From positions 9,536 to 73,535 of the forward strand of contig CAJLKN010000011.1 of the NCBI GenBank assembly GCA_905207235.1: DNA of 64,000 nt, in the 5' to 3' direction. The position numbers and the translations under genes are program-made. Origin of the DNA: an uncultured Eubacteriales bacterium. Its GTDB lineage: Bacteria > Bacillota > Clostridia > Christensenellales > Borkfalkiaceae. Positions 27,532 through 36,082 of the stretch are shown one piece after another (within the stretch, counting starts at the first letter, position 1; each line of letters begins with the position of its first letter). Below the pieces are notes generated by a model that worked only from the letters and a program-made list of their open reading frames with translations, made no database searches and had not been told where the DNA came from.

Positions 27532-27640
27532 TTTAAGTCCGTCTTGTCTGCCAATTCAAACAAATTTAAATACCGTTTTATAAATTCTTCATAATTTATG
27601 TTAAAATTCAAGTTAATACGTTTCGCAACAAGATTCTAAG
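27532..27640. repeat. Degenerate att-like unit: remnant of tRNA-Leu 5' half plus integration flank
   Basis: This stretch aligns over about 109 bases with 54239-54346. TTTAAGTCC and the exact 12-mer GTCTGCCAATTC (27546-27557) correspond to the tRNA-Leu 5' half. After 37 bases (36 at the right end), 27595-27640 matches 54301-54346 at about 37 of 46 positions, ending in the shared core GATTCTAAG. It is read as the left boundary of the integrated region. The alignment was made by eye. Confidence 0.55.
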
Positions 27641-28025
27641 GCAGAATTTATGAAAATTTTGTCCTTACCAACAGGACGACAAGGCAAATTAAAATTGCTT
27701 AATTTCAGGCAAAAACAAGCTTAAAACAGCCTGAAACAGCTCAAAACTAAGTAGTTTAAAACACTACTTCCAACAACTTCCCTCGCCGTTTGTTATCATC
27801 TTGTGCCCCTGCTTCCTTTAACTTCCCAAAACCTTTCAAAGACAAGCAAAAATCTTTGACAAAAAAACCCAATTACTTCCCAATTTATTTTTACCAAATT
27901 ATAAGCATAGCGGCGCGGCGAATTTCTCGCCGCGCCGCTTTTTTGTTCAATTAATTACAACCTGCAATAGCTACTTTTACACAACAACTATATGAGTTAT
28001 GCAATCTGCATATTCAGGCATATAT
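27641..28025. other. AT-rich island end with ACTTCCCAA-type repeats; no gene seen
   Basis: Contains a cluster of related 9-mers: ACTTCCAAC (27766), ACTTCCCTC (27776), ACTTCCCAA (27821) and ACTTCCCAA (27875), plus TTTGTTATCA near 27789. The same ACTTCCCAA occurs twice in tandem at 54126-54144 beside TGATAACAAA at the other end. These could be arm-type binding sites of the integrase. A hairpin with T6 is at 27909-27945. Confidence 0.45.
27909..27945 (+). terminator. GC-rich intrinsic terminator
   Basis: A 13-bp stem (27909-27921 with 27927-27939) and T-tract on the plus strand. No plus-strand gene is visible upstream, so it may insulate the island end or act on both strands. Confidence 0.6.
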
Positions 28026-31000
28026 TTATGAACGTTCCCATACATATGAGTAATTTGTGTTTAAATACTTTGCAATTTCCTCCGGATTGCTGAAAGTCTC
28101 ACTGCTTACGGGACTTGTTGTACCGTTAAAGTAGTCGACCATATTCCAGCCTTCCGTATTTATGAATGTAATGCTTTTAACGGAACTGTTGGCGAAGGCG
28201 CCTGCCCCGATTTGGGTAACGCTGTCAGGGATTATGATATCCGTCAAACTTGAACAGCCAAAGAAAGCGCTTTGACCAATAACTTGTATATTTTCGCCAA
28301 AGGTTATGTCAGTTAAATAGCGGGCATTTTCGCAAAGATATGCAGGTACTCTCACCACTTCGTCGCTGAAAATCAAAGATGCTTTTCCATCACGGGAACC
28401 TACATCGACAAAAGATCTGTTGCCGTAAGTAAGATCGTCGGCTTCTACTGCATTAAAATATATTTCACTCAATGCATAGCAACCATCAAAAACACTCACG
28501 CCTATTTTTTTAACAGATTTACCTATCGTAACAGTTTTAAGATTATCGCAACTAGAGAATGCATAATCATCTATGAATTCGACCCCGTTGCCGATTACAA
28601 CATTTTCCAACTTTTCACAGTTGGAAAAAGCATAGTTTGCAATACCTGTTATATTATCGCCAATCACAAGATTTACTATGCCTTTGCCGCTTAAAAATGC
28701 ATCTTCGGCAATTACACCTTCTCCGGTTAAAGTTATGTTGGCTGCCGCATGCGGCAACTGAGATAAAAGCGACAAATCTGCCACAATATTTATAATTCCA
28801 TTACAACCTTCCAATGCGCTGCTGTTCATTTCAACACCTTCAGGGATAGTCACATCGGTAACAGAACTGCAATAACTGAAAGCATTATCTCCCACCTTTT
28901 CAATGCCATAAGGTAAATCTATGGTTGTGAACGAAACGCAGCCGCTGAAAGCACTTTTACCTATCTCCTTGAGTGAGGCAGGGAAAGAAACATTCTTAAG
29001 ATTTACGCAGTTATAGAACGCATAATCTCCTATTTTCTGAATATTGCTGCCAAATATAATTTCTTTGAGCCCGCTTGCATCCTGCTGGTTGTTGACATCG
29101 TTGAACATTGCCGAAGGCACTAAAAGTACGTTATCGCCGAAAACCAAGGTCAAACCGTCGCCTGCAATGCCTGCGTTGGCAAAAAGGTTATAAAAATCGC
29201 CATCCCCTTCAATGCTTTCGGCATTATAATATATATAATTGAGCCCCGTACAATCTGCAAAAGCCATATATCCCAACTCCTCAACCGAAGCGGGAATGGT
29301 TATTGTCGAAAGCGAACTGCATCCGCTGAATGCAACTGCGCCAATATAAGATACGTTACTGCCTATTTCAAGATTGCTCAGCGATGAACAATTCATGAAA
29401 GCTCCGTACCCGATGTAAGTTACGTTTTCCGGAATAACAACACTTGCCAATGAAGAACAGTCGTAGAAAGCATTTTCGCCTATAGACACAACCGTATTCG
29501 GCAACGTTACGCCAACCAACTCCGTACATCCGTAAAAAGCCCCATATGCTATCGTAACAGTTCCGTTTTTGACCGCATATTTGCCAGAGACTGAAACTTT
29601 TGCCTGTATAAGATGATTGCCTATATACAGCACTCCGTTTTCCCAATTATTCTCGGAATTAATATAAGCAGTATCTCCGAACGCGCCTCCGGCTATACTA
29701 TTAATACTGTCAGGCAGAGTTATGTCGCTTAAATAAGAGCAACCGCGAAAAGCACTGCCTTGAATTTCGGTTACGCCTTCCGGTACTGTAATACTTATAA
29801 GATTATTACAGAAGAAAAACGCTTCACTGCCGACAGCCGTCACTCCCGAAGGAATTATGTAAGCCTCGCCCGCTCTGTTGGCAGGATAGCTTAATATCGA
29901 TAAGCCGTCACGACTGAATAACACGCCATCCTCGCTCTTATAATAACGGTTATTCTCATCTACGTTTATCCTTTCAAGGTAAAAACAATACTCAAAAATG
30001 CCGATACCGATATTTTCAACGCTGGCGGGAATAGTCACTTCCTTAAACGCATTGCCTCGGAAAGCCGCGTAACCTATGCTTTTTACTCCGTTTTCTATAA
30101 TAAGTTCTTCTATGTTACAATTATCGAAAGGATATTCTTCCACAGCTTTTACGCCAGAACCTATTACGACTTTTCTAAGAGATGTTTTGTAAGAAAATGC
30201 CCCCAGGTGAATTACGCCCGAAGATATTTTCAACTCTTCAACGCCGTCAAAAGTAAAATATTCATATATATCCATCGATATTTCCAGCGCTTTGAACGTA
30301 TTGCAACCATCGAAAGCATTTTCCCCTACCACACTGACGCCGGGTATGCTTAAATTTTCAAGAGCAACGCAGTTCCTGAAAGTATTATCTCCTATGGACC
30401 TCACACTGTCTGAAAAAGCGATGCTTTTCAGCGCAGTGCAATCGCTGAACGATGAGGAGCCCACGCTCGTTACACTTTCAGGGATATCGATTATTTCAAG
30501 CGAAGTGCAACCACTGAAAGCGTAATCTCCTATAACCGAAACGCTGTTATCTGAAAATTTAACAGTCGAAAGAGCGGTACACCCTTCAAACGCCGAACGC
30601 GCAATTACATTAGCCTGAGGATGCACAAAACAAGTTTCTATATCTTGTGAAACAGCCTTTACAAGTATTGAATATCTGTTTTCGCTATTGCCGATATAAT
30701 ACGCGTTGCCATATTCGCTGAGTTGCACTCGCATGCAGACAGAAAGCGATTCCGCCGCTATAACTTCTACACTATCTGCCACCGAAAAATATTTGAGAGA
30801 CGTGCACTGTTCCAATCCTTCCACGCTGCTGCCGGAAGTTATTTTAAGCGTTTCAAGCTGAGCTTTAGGTATGTACTCAAACACATCCGCAGGCACAACC
30901 GCATATGTTACGCTTTCACAACCGGAAAACGCACTTGATGATACATAATATACATCTTCCGGAATGACTATGCTTTCAAGAGAAACGCAACCTGCAAAAG

Positions 31001-31988
31001 CGTTATTGCCTATCCTTTTTACGCTTTCGGGGATATACACCTCGGTCAGCGAAATGCAATTTTCAAATGCTCCGCCCGATATTTCCGTTACGGTATCGGG
31101 TATTGACACGGTTTGAATATTTGCATTGCCAGCAAAAGCGCTATCCGCCGTAACGCCTATTTCAACAACAGGCTTGCCTTCATATTGCGAAGATATAATC
31201 AAATCTGCCGTCTCTGACTGAGCGCTGTTCTCGTCTATACCGACACAAATATAGCCTGTGCCTTCTGAATTAAGAACAAATATAAGCTCTTCCGTTGCTG
31301 CCGCATTGCAATTTGTACATGTATTGCCTGAAACATTATGTCCTGAAGCACGAATGATCTCAGTTTCAGTATACCCACAGGAACAGGAACGTTTTTTAAG
31401 TCCGTCCTCGGTGCACCCGGCTTCGACTTCGGTCACCCAGCCCCCGAAAGTATGTCCCGTAGGCGAAGTAAAAATATCGGCATATTCAATGTCGTTTAAA
31501 GCCTGTTCATCAGCATACAGACTTCCGCACACATCACACGTCCAATAGGCAACTGTACCTAAATGAATGCAATCGCTTTGTTCCGCGCCATGAGAAGTCA
31601 GAACATGACCTGTTGCCTCAACGACATCGGTCTCCTCCGTCTGGCAATCATTACAAGTATGCTTTCTTAACCCGCTCTGCGTACATGTGGGCTGCGTAAC
31701 CTCCACCCACTCTCCCCAGGAATGCCCTTTAGCAGGTATGGTAATATCCGTAATCTCTTCCATATCTGCATTAAAATATTTGCCGCAATCGTTGCAGTAC
31801 CAATATGACACGGTACCACCCTCCGTGCACGTTGCCTGTTTTCCTTCAACAAATATCAGATCGTGCTTCTCCGATTCTCCGTTCCCGCTCTGGTCGACAT
31901 TGTTATTGTCTCCGCACGCCGTTAAACCAAATGAAAAACATCCGACGATTAAAAGCATTGACAATAAAATTAAAATCTTCCTTTTCAT
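28026..31988 (-). CDS. Large surface lipoprotein with CxxC modules and BspA-type leucine-rich repeats
   Basis: A 1320-residue protein. The signal peptide ends in lipobox LTACG, so it is lipid-anchored outside the cell. Residues ~45-230 contain four to five modules with paired cysteines (CNDCGKYF, CNDCQTEE, CDVCGSLY, CSCGYTE, CTNCNAA) alternating with GHSWGEW/GHTFGGW, a small metal-ribbon-like repeat common in gut Firmicutes surface proteins. The rest is more than twenty LRR_5/BspA-type repeats (for example LENVVIGNGVEFIDDYAFSS). Such repeats bind host or bacterial partners; the ligand here is unknown. TAGGAGAG precedes the ATG and a promoter lies at 32084-32112. Confidence 0.88.
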   Translation of the reverse strand: MKRKILILLSMLLIVGCFSFGLTACGDNNNVDQSGNGESEKHDLIFVEGKQATCTEGGTVSYWYCNDCGKYFNADMEEITDITIPAKGHSWGEWVEVTQPTCTQSGLRKHTCNDCQTEETDVVEATGHVLTSHGAEQSDCIHLGTVAYWTCDVCGSLYADEQALNDIEYADIFTSPTGHTFGGWVTEVEAGCTEDGLKKRSCSCGYTETEIIRASGHNVSGNTCTNCNAAATEELIFVLNSEGTGYICVGIDENSAQSETADLIISSQYEGKPVVEIGVTADSAFAGNANIQTVSIPDTVTEISGGAFENCISLTEVYIPESVKRIGNNAFAGCVSLESIVIPEDVYYVSSSAFSGCESVTYAVVPADVFEYIPKAQLETLKITSGSSVEGLEQCTSLKYFSVADSVEVIAAESLSVCMRVQLSEYGNAYYIGNSENRYSILVKAVSQDIETCFVHPQANVIARSAFEGCTALSTVKFSDNSVSVIGDYAFSGCTSLEIIDIPESVTSVGSSSFSDCTALKSIAFSDSVRSIGDNTFRNCVALENLSIPGVSVVGENAFDGCNTFKALEISMDIYEYFTFDGVEELKISSGVIHLGAFSYKTSLRKVVIGSGVKAVEEYPFDNCNIEELIIENGVKSIGYAAFRGNAFKEVTIPASVENIGIGIFEYCFYLERINVDENNRYYKSEDGVLFSRDGLSILSYPANRAGEAYIIPSGVTAVGSEAFFFCNNLISITVPEGVTEIQGSAFRGCSYLSDITLPDSINSIAGGAFGDTAYINSENNWENGVLYIGNHLIQAKVSVSGKYAVKNGTVTIAYGAFYGCTELVGVTLPNTVVSIGENAFYDCSSLASVVIPENVTYIGYGAFMNCSSLSNLEIGSNVSYIGAVAFSGCSSLSTITIPASVEELGYMAFADCTGLNYIYYNAESIEGDGDFYNLFANAGIAGDGLTLVFGDNVLLVPSAMFNDVNNQQDASGLKEIIFGSNIQKIGDYAFYNCVNLKNVSFPASLKEIGKSAFSGCVSFTTIDLPYGIEKVGDNAFSYCSSVTDVTIPEGVEMNSSALEGCNGIINIVADLSLLSQLPHAAANITLTGEGVIAEDAFLSGKGIVNLVIGDNITGIANYAFSNCEKLENVVIGNGVEFIDDYAFSSCDNLKTVTIGKSVKKIGVSVFDGCYALSEIYFNAVEADDLTYGNRSFVDVGSRDGKASLIFSDEVVRVPAYLCENARYLTDITFGENIQVIGQSAFFGCSSLTDIIIPDSVTQIGAGAFANSSVKSITFINTEGWNMVDYFNGTTSPVSSETFSNPEEIAKYLNTNYSYVWERS

Positions 31989-32083
31989 AAAACTCTCCTA
32001 TCTTTAAAATAGTACCGCTAAAAAAGTATTTTAATAAGACTGATAAAACGCGTGAAAGGCATATCTTATTTACCAGCAAATTC

Positions 32084-32112
32084 AGTATAACATGTCACAA
32101 TTTATATTTCAA
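32084..32112 (-). promoter_or_regulatory. Promoter of the large leucine-rich lipoprotein gene
   Basis: On the minus strand TTGAAA (32107-32112), 17 bases, TATACT (32084-32089). The rest of 32113-32420 is AT-rich with no gene seen. Confidence 0.55.
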
Positions 32113-32421
32113 TTTATTATAAAATTTTCTCAGAACTTTTTATGTCAAACCAAGTATAAACAGTACAATTATAAATTATTGTAGGTTTTTTAACAATTAA
32201 ATACCGCGCAACTTTTGCCCACAACACTTGGCGGACGTCAATTCTTTATTGCAACGCAGACAAATTATTTTCAAATAAGCTCCTGCCATAAGGTTGCATC
32301 CGCAGCGATACACAACAAGATATTAATTTCAGCCCTGCATTCACCTATTCCTTTATCTTCCCAAACCTTTCACAAAACAAGTCGAGTTCTCGCCTTGTCA
32401 TCTTTTTCTAATTTTAAAACT

Positions 32422-32453
32422 ATAGTCCGTCGGTTTAAATGCCGACGGACTAT
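32422..32453 (-). terminator. Terminator of the CRISPR precursor transcript
   Basis: A 12-bp stem ATAGTCCGTCGG/CCGACGGACTAT followed on the minus strand by AGTTTTAAAATT, 16 bases beyond the degenerate last repeat. Confidence 0.6.
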
Positions 32454-32468
32454 GATACTTTAAACGCT

Positions 32469-34155
32469 TTTTTACTACAATACAGGATAACACCATACTC
32501 AAACGTGGGTGATTTTAAAGTGGGCTATGTCGGAGTTTGACTACCGTTCAGGATAACACCATACTCAAACGCGTCGATTGCAGTAACGCTTGTCGACAAA
32601 GTTTGACTACCGTTCAGGATAACACCATACTCAAACAACCCCGAAAACGCGCTCAACGGCTTTTTCGTTTGACTACCGTTCAGGATAACACCATACTCAA
32701 ACTCTTGCGCTATTCCGTATGTGGCAAATTTTGTTTGACTACCGTTCAGGATAACACCATACTCAAACGCCGTGTACATACCTATCCAAGGCGGGCAGGT
32801 TTGACTACCGTTCAGGATAAAACCATACTCAAACCAGGACATACTGAAACTGCCGAGAGATTTTGTTTGACTACCGTTCAGGATAACACCATACTCAAAC
32901 CCATTCAACCATGCGCTCCACTTGGTAGCTGTTTGACTACCGTTCAGGATAACACCATACTCAAACCTCGCGGCGGCTTGGGTTGCGGAAGTGCTTGTTT
33001 GACTACCGTTCAGGATAACACCATACTCAAACCAGGGCTTTTCCGAAACGGCTCCGTTCTGGGTTTGACTACCGTTCAGGATAACACCATACTCAAACCA
33101 GGCTTTAACAAACTCGGTGAGCTGCGTATGTTTGACTACCGTTCAGGATAACACCATACTCAAACACAATGCCGCCCTATCAGCCGTTTAATAACGTTTG
33201 ACTACCGTTCAGGATAACACCATACTCAAACAAAGTCGCTCACAACCAACAACACAGGCAAGTTTGACTACCGTTCAGGATAACACCATACTCAAACGTC
33301 ATCTTCACCGCTTTCGGGGTCATGATAGTTTGACTACCGTTCAGGATAACACCATACTCAAACATATACCAGCTCTAAGTCGCCGTACTGCTCGTTTGAC
33401 TACCGTTCAGGATAACACCATACTCAAACGCAGCGTTCGCAGATCCAGCCTTTACTTGCGTTTGACTACCGTTCAGGATAACACCATACTCAAACGGATA
33501 TATTTATACCATGTGCGACAACGGAGTTTGACTACCGTTCAGGATAACACCATACTCAAACGTAAACAGCGATATAAAAAATACTGCGTTTGTTTGACTA
33601 CCGTTCAGGATAACACCATACTCAAACGGTTATAGTCTTAATAACGCTCATTTCATTGTTTGACTACCGTTCAGGATAACACCATACTCAAACTGTGATT
33701 ATTACGCCCGCGCCGCTACCTGCGTTTGACTACCGTTCAGGATAACACCATACTCAAACGCTTTGCAAGCCTTTCCAGTGCGGGGCGAAGTTTGACTACC
33801 GTTCAGGATAACACCATACTCAAACGATAAACTGTTAAGCGAATATCCATCCGTCGTTTGACTACCGTTCAGGATAACACCATACTCAAACTTTGCCCAT
33901 TTAATGTATGCACCACATTTTGTTTGACTACCGTTCAGGATAACACCATACTCAAACTTCTTCTTCGCATTTTAAATTGTGTTGCAAGTTTGACTACCGT
34001 TCAGGATAACACCATACTCAAACTGCCCCGAAAGCAACTCCGAAAAAGAAGCTGTTTGACTACCGTTCAGGATAACACCATACTCAAACATCTTCTGTAA
34101 ATGCCGGAAAAATTTGCAGGTTTGACTACCGTTCAGGATAACACCATACTCAAAC
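32469..34155 (-). CRISPR. Type II-A CRISPR array, 26 repeats (last one degenerate) and 25 spacers
   Basis: The 36-base repeat starts GTTTGACTACC and ends CCATACTCAAAC on the plus strand; both strands begin GTTTGA and end TCAAAC. Twenty-five repeats start at 32535 and then every 66 bases (67 once, for a 31-base spacer at 33099-33129) up to 34120; a 26th at 32469-32504 has five mismatches in one half, marking the trailer end. One repeat carries a C-to-A change at 32821. The tracrRNA anti-repeat shows crRNAs are read from the minus strand, so the leader and newest spacers are at the 34155 end beside csn2. Spacer targets are unknown. Confidence 0.98.
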
Positions 34156-34252
34156 CTCAAATTGAGCATTTTTGCGCACCACACGCAGAAACCTGAACGA
34201 TAATTAAGCGCATCCTTATAATTATAATATCATTTTTGACCTTATCAGGCAA
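34156..34252 (-). promoter_or_regulatory. CRISPR leader with array promoter
   Basis: An AT-rich leader between csn2 and the first repeat. On the minus strand TTGCCT (34247-34252, overlapping the csn2 stop), 17 bases, TATTAT (34224-34229) give a promoter about 60-70 bases upstream of repeat 1. Confidence 0.65.
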
Positions 34253-34912
34253 GTATTTCGCACAAATCCCTATCTATAATAGTTACTACTTCGCAAGGCA
34301 ATTTAGGTTTTTGAGTGTTTTCCAATAAAAATATGCACACATCATTTAATTGCATTTCATGATAGAATGACAAAAGTGCCTTTTCTGTAAGCACGGTTTT
34401 TAAATTGGCGAAGAAAAAGCATTTTGTCTTGAAAAAAGCGACATTAAGACGCACATAGGAAATCAGTTTTTCCAATAGACCATTCTCTTCTTCAATATGC
34501 ACATCAAACGCCTTGAATAGCGCCGCCATGCCTCCTTCTTCATCGTAGCTTATGGCGCAATCGCTTTCCGAATTCAGTTTGGCAAAAAATCGGCAAATAA
34601 AGCACAGATATTCTGATACTCTTTAAGAAAATTATTTTCCGCAATCTGTTGCAAAGAAGAATAAAGTTTTGTCGTTACTCTTTTATCGTTAGACCGCAAC
34701 GACATGTAGTCCCAAACAAACACACCAACTTTTTCAAGCCGCAAAATCACATCTCCATCTGAAAGGCAAAAATTACCCTCTTCACCCTCCGTCTGACAAG
34801 AAAGCTCACGGCAATAGCTAAAAAAATAATCTTCCGGTTCTACTATCAGCACATTTACTTTATCGGGCGCGATTTCAAAAACATTTTCAAAATCGTAATG
34901 AGCCAACTTCAT
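34245..34912 (-). CDS. csn2: Csn2, split into two frames by a one-base shift at a T6 run
   Basis: Csn2 is the ring-forming DNA-end-binding adaptation protein that defines subtype II-A. The N-terminal half (34574-34912, 112 residues, MKLAHYDFENVFEIAPDKVN) ends at a stop. The rest, to 34245, continues in the -1 frame as KLNSESDCAISYDEEGGMAALFKAFDV and ends DRDLCEILA. Joined, the product is about 222 residues, normal for the family. The shift falls at T6 (34584-34589 on plus as A6), in the order T-TTT-TTG relative to the reading frame, a canonical -1 slippery pattern. It may be a consensus error, a true mutation or frameshifting. The start overlaps the cas2 stop by 4 bases. Confidence 0.8.
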
Positions 34913-35229
34913 ATTATCACCAATTTTTCGTCGCTATCAACGACAACGCTTTGCGCTTCACCTACAACAATTTCCATACGCTCGAACTGCCGCTCGGTAA
35001 TAAGAAGCATTTCAATCAATCCGTCCGACGTCTTATGTCTGCGCACATTTTCCTGAACCGCATTTGCCGCAGTTGAGTTAAGAACTATTTTACTGTACAC
35101 AGATTCCTGCATCATCACAAAACCGCTTCTGACCAAAAATTTACGAAACTGTCTGTATTCCCTGCGTTGGGAAGATGTATCAGTAGGCAAATCAAAAAAT
35201 ACAACAAGGCGCATATATCTATAACTCAT
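34909..35229 (-). CDS. cas2: Cas2
   Basis: A 106-residue Cas2 protein. The N-terminal strand with the conserved aspartate is MRLVVFFDLPTDTSSQRREYRQFRKFLVRSGFVMMQESVYSKI, followed by a ferredoxin-like second half. Two Cas2 copies bridge Cas1 dimers in the spacer integration complex. It overlaps cas1 by 11 bases and csn2 by 4, so the adaptation genes are translated as a block. Length and motifs are normal. Confidence 0.96.
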   Translation of the reverse strand: MSYRYMRLVVFFDLPTDTSSQRREYRQFRKFLVRSGFVMMQESVYSKIVLNSTAANAVQENVRRHKTSDGLIEMLLITERQFERMEIVVGEAQSVVVDSDEKLVII

Positions 35230-36082
35230 AACATTTTATTCTGGCTATATTTCCCGTATCAAGAGCATCGAAAACGCTTTTACAATAGATTGAAATTGCC
35301 GACAATACGGTACAATTTTCCCCATTTATAGTAACATTATTATTTAAAACGTTGCACAATGAGTGTTTATAATCAGGCGTCAACTCCTGTGCACTATTAA
35401 AGACAAACCTATCTACAATAATGCGAAAAGGCTCCATAAGGTCACAAGACAGATTAAAACTGTTGAACTCATTTTTATGAGCTATCCCAAGCTGGGTATT
35501 AAAACCGTTTGCAACAACCTCTCGGTTGAAAGCAGACAAAATGACAGCATAGCCATAGTTCAGCGCACCGTTTATAAAGTTTTTATCACCTCTTTTAAAA
35601 GGCAACCCGAAAAGTGCATTGAAATATACCTTAGCGGCGTGCCCTTCCCTGTTTGAAACATCGCCTGGTTGAACTTCACTCGCATATCTTTCAAGAAGTT
35701 CTGCCTGCCCTGCTTCGACAGTCTTCAACAACTTTTGCTGACATAGAATTTTATGTCTGACGATTTCCGCCCATACGTCGGCACGAACCTCTTCGCTCCA
35801 TTCGAGCTGACGTTTAAGGCACCCACTTGAATTATGCCTGCCGCTAAGCGGCAACAGTTGCGACAACGGATTATGCTTTTCATCACAGAATACTACGCTT
35901 ATTTTCTGCCTTATAAGTTCACAAAGAAGAGCTGCGGTTAAAGATACGCCCGTAGACTCGACTATGAGCGTATCTATTTCCGCAAGATATACTTTTTTAA
36001 TTTCTTCACCGCGACAAATAAGATAACCGAGCTTATATTCTATCTTGCACCGCCTTGTGATAACTACAACCCGCCAACTCAT
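35219..36082 (-). CDS. cas1: Cas1 integrase (type II)
   Basis: A 287-residue type II Cas1. The N-terminal beta domain starts MSWRVVVITRRCKIEYKLGYL; VSLTAALLCELIRQKISVVFCDEKHNPLSQLLPL is highly typical. In the helical domain the metal site is formed by Glu in NREGHAAKVYF, His in LGIAHKNEFNSFNLSCDLMEPFR and the nearby acidic residues. It inserts new spacers at the leader end together with Cas2, Csn2 and Cas9. ATG overlaps the cas9 stop as ATGA. Confidence 0.96.
   Translation of the reverse strand: MSWRVVVITRRCKIEYKLGYLICRGEEIKKVYLAEIDTLIVESTGVSLTAALLCELIRQKISVVFCDEKHNPLSQLLPLSGRHNSSGCLKRQLEWSEEVRADVWAEIVRHKILCQQKLLKTVEAGQAELLERYASEVQPGDVSNREGHAAKVYFNALFGLPFKRGDKNFINGALNYGYAVILSAFNREVVANGFNTQLGIAHKNEFNSFNLSCDLMEPFRIIVDRFVFNSAQELTPDYKHSLCNVLNNNVTINGENCTVLSAISIYCKSVFDALDTGNIARIKCYEL

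Noticed and set aside
27402..27611. 69-residue minus-strand frame
   Set aside because: Starts at TTG, runs through the strong hairpin at 27461-27493 and overlaps the degenerate att unit; composition is explained by these.
32352..32376. CTTCCCAAACC stretch resembling the left-end ACTTCCCAAAACC site
   Set aside because: Single imperfect copy in the middle of the island; more likely chance than a further arm site.
32525..34184. Long open frames repeating LTTVQDNTILK or FEYGVILNGSQT
   Set aside because: They are translations of the CRISPR repeats; the 66-base period is a multiple of three, so frames stay open through the array.
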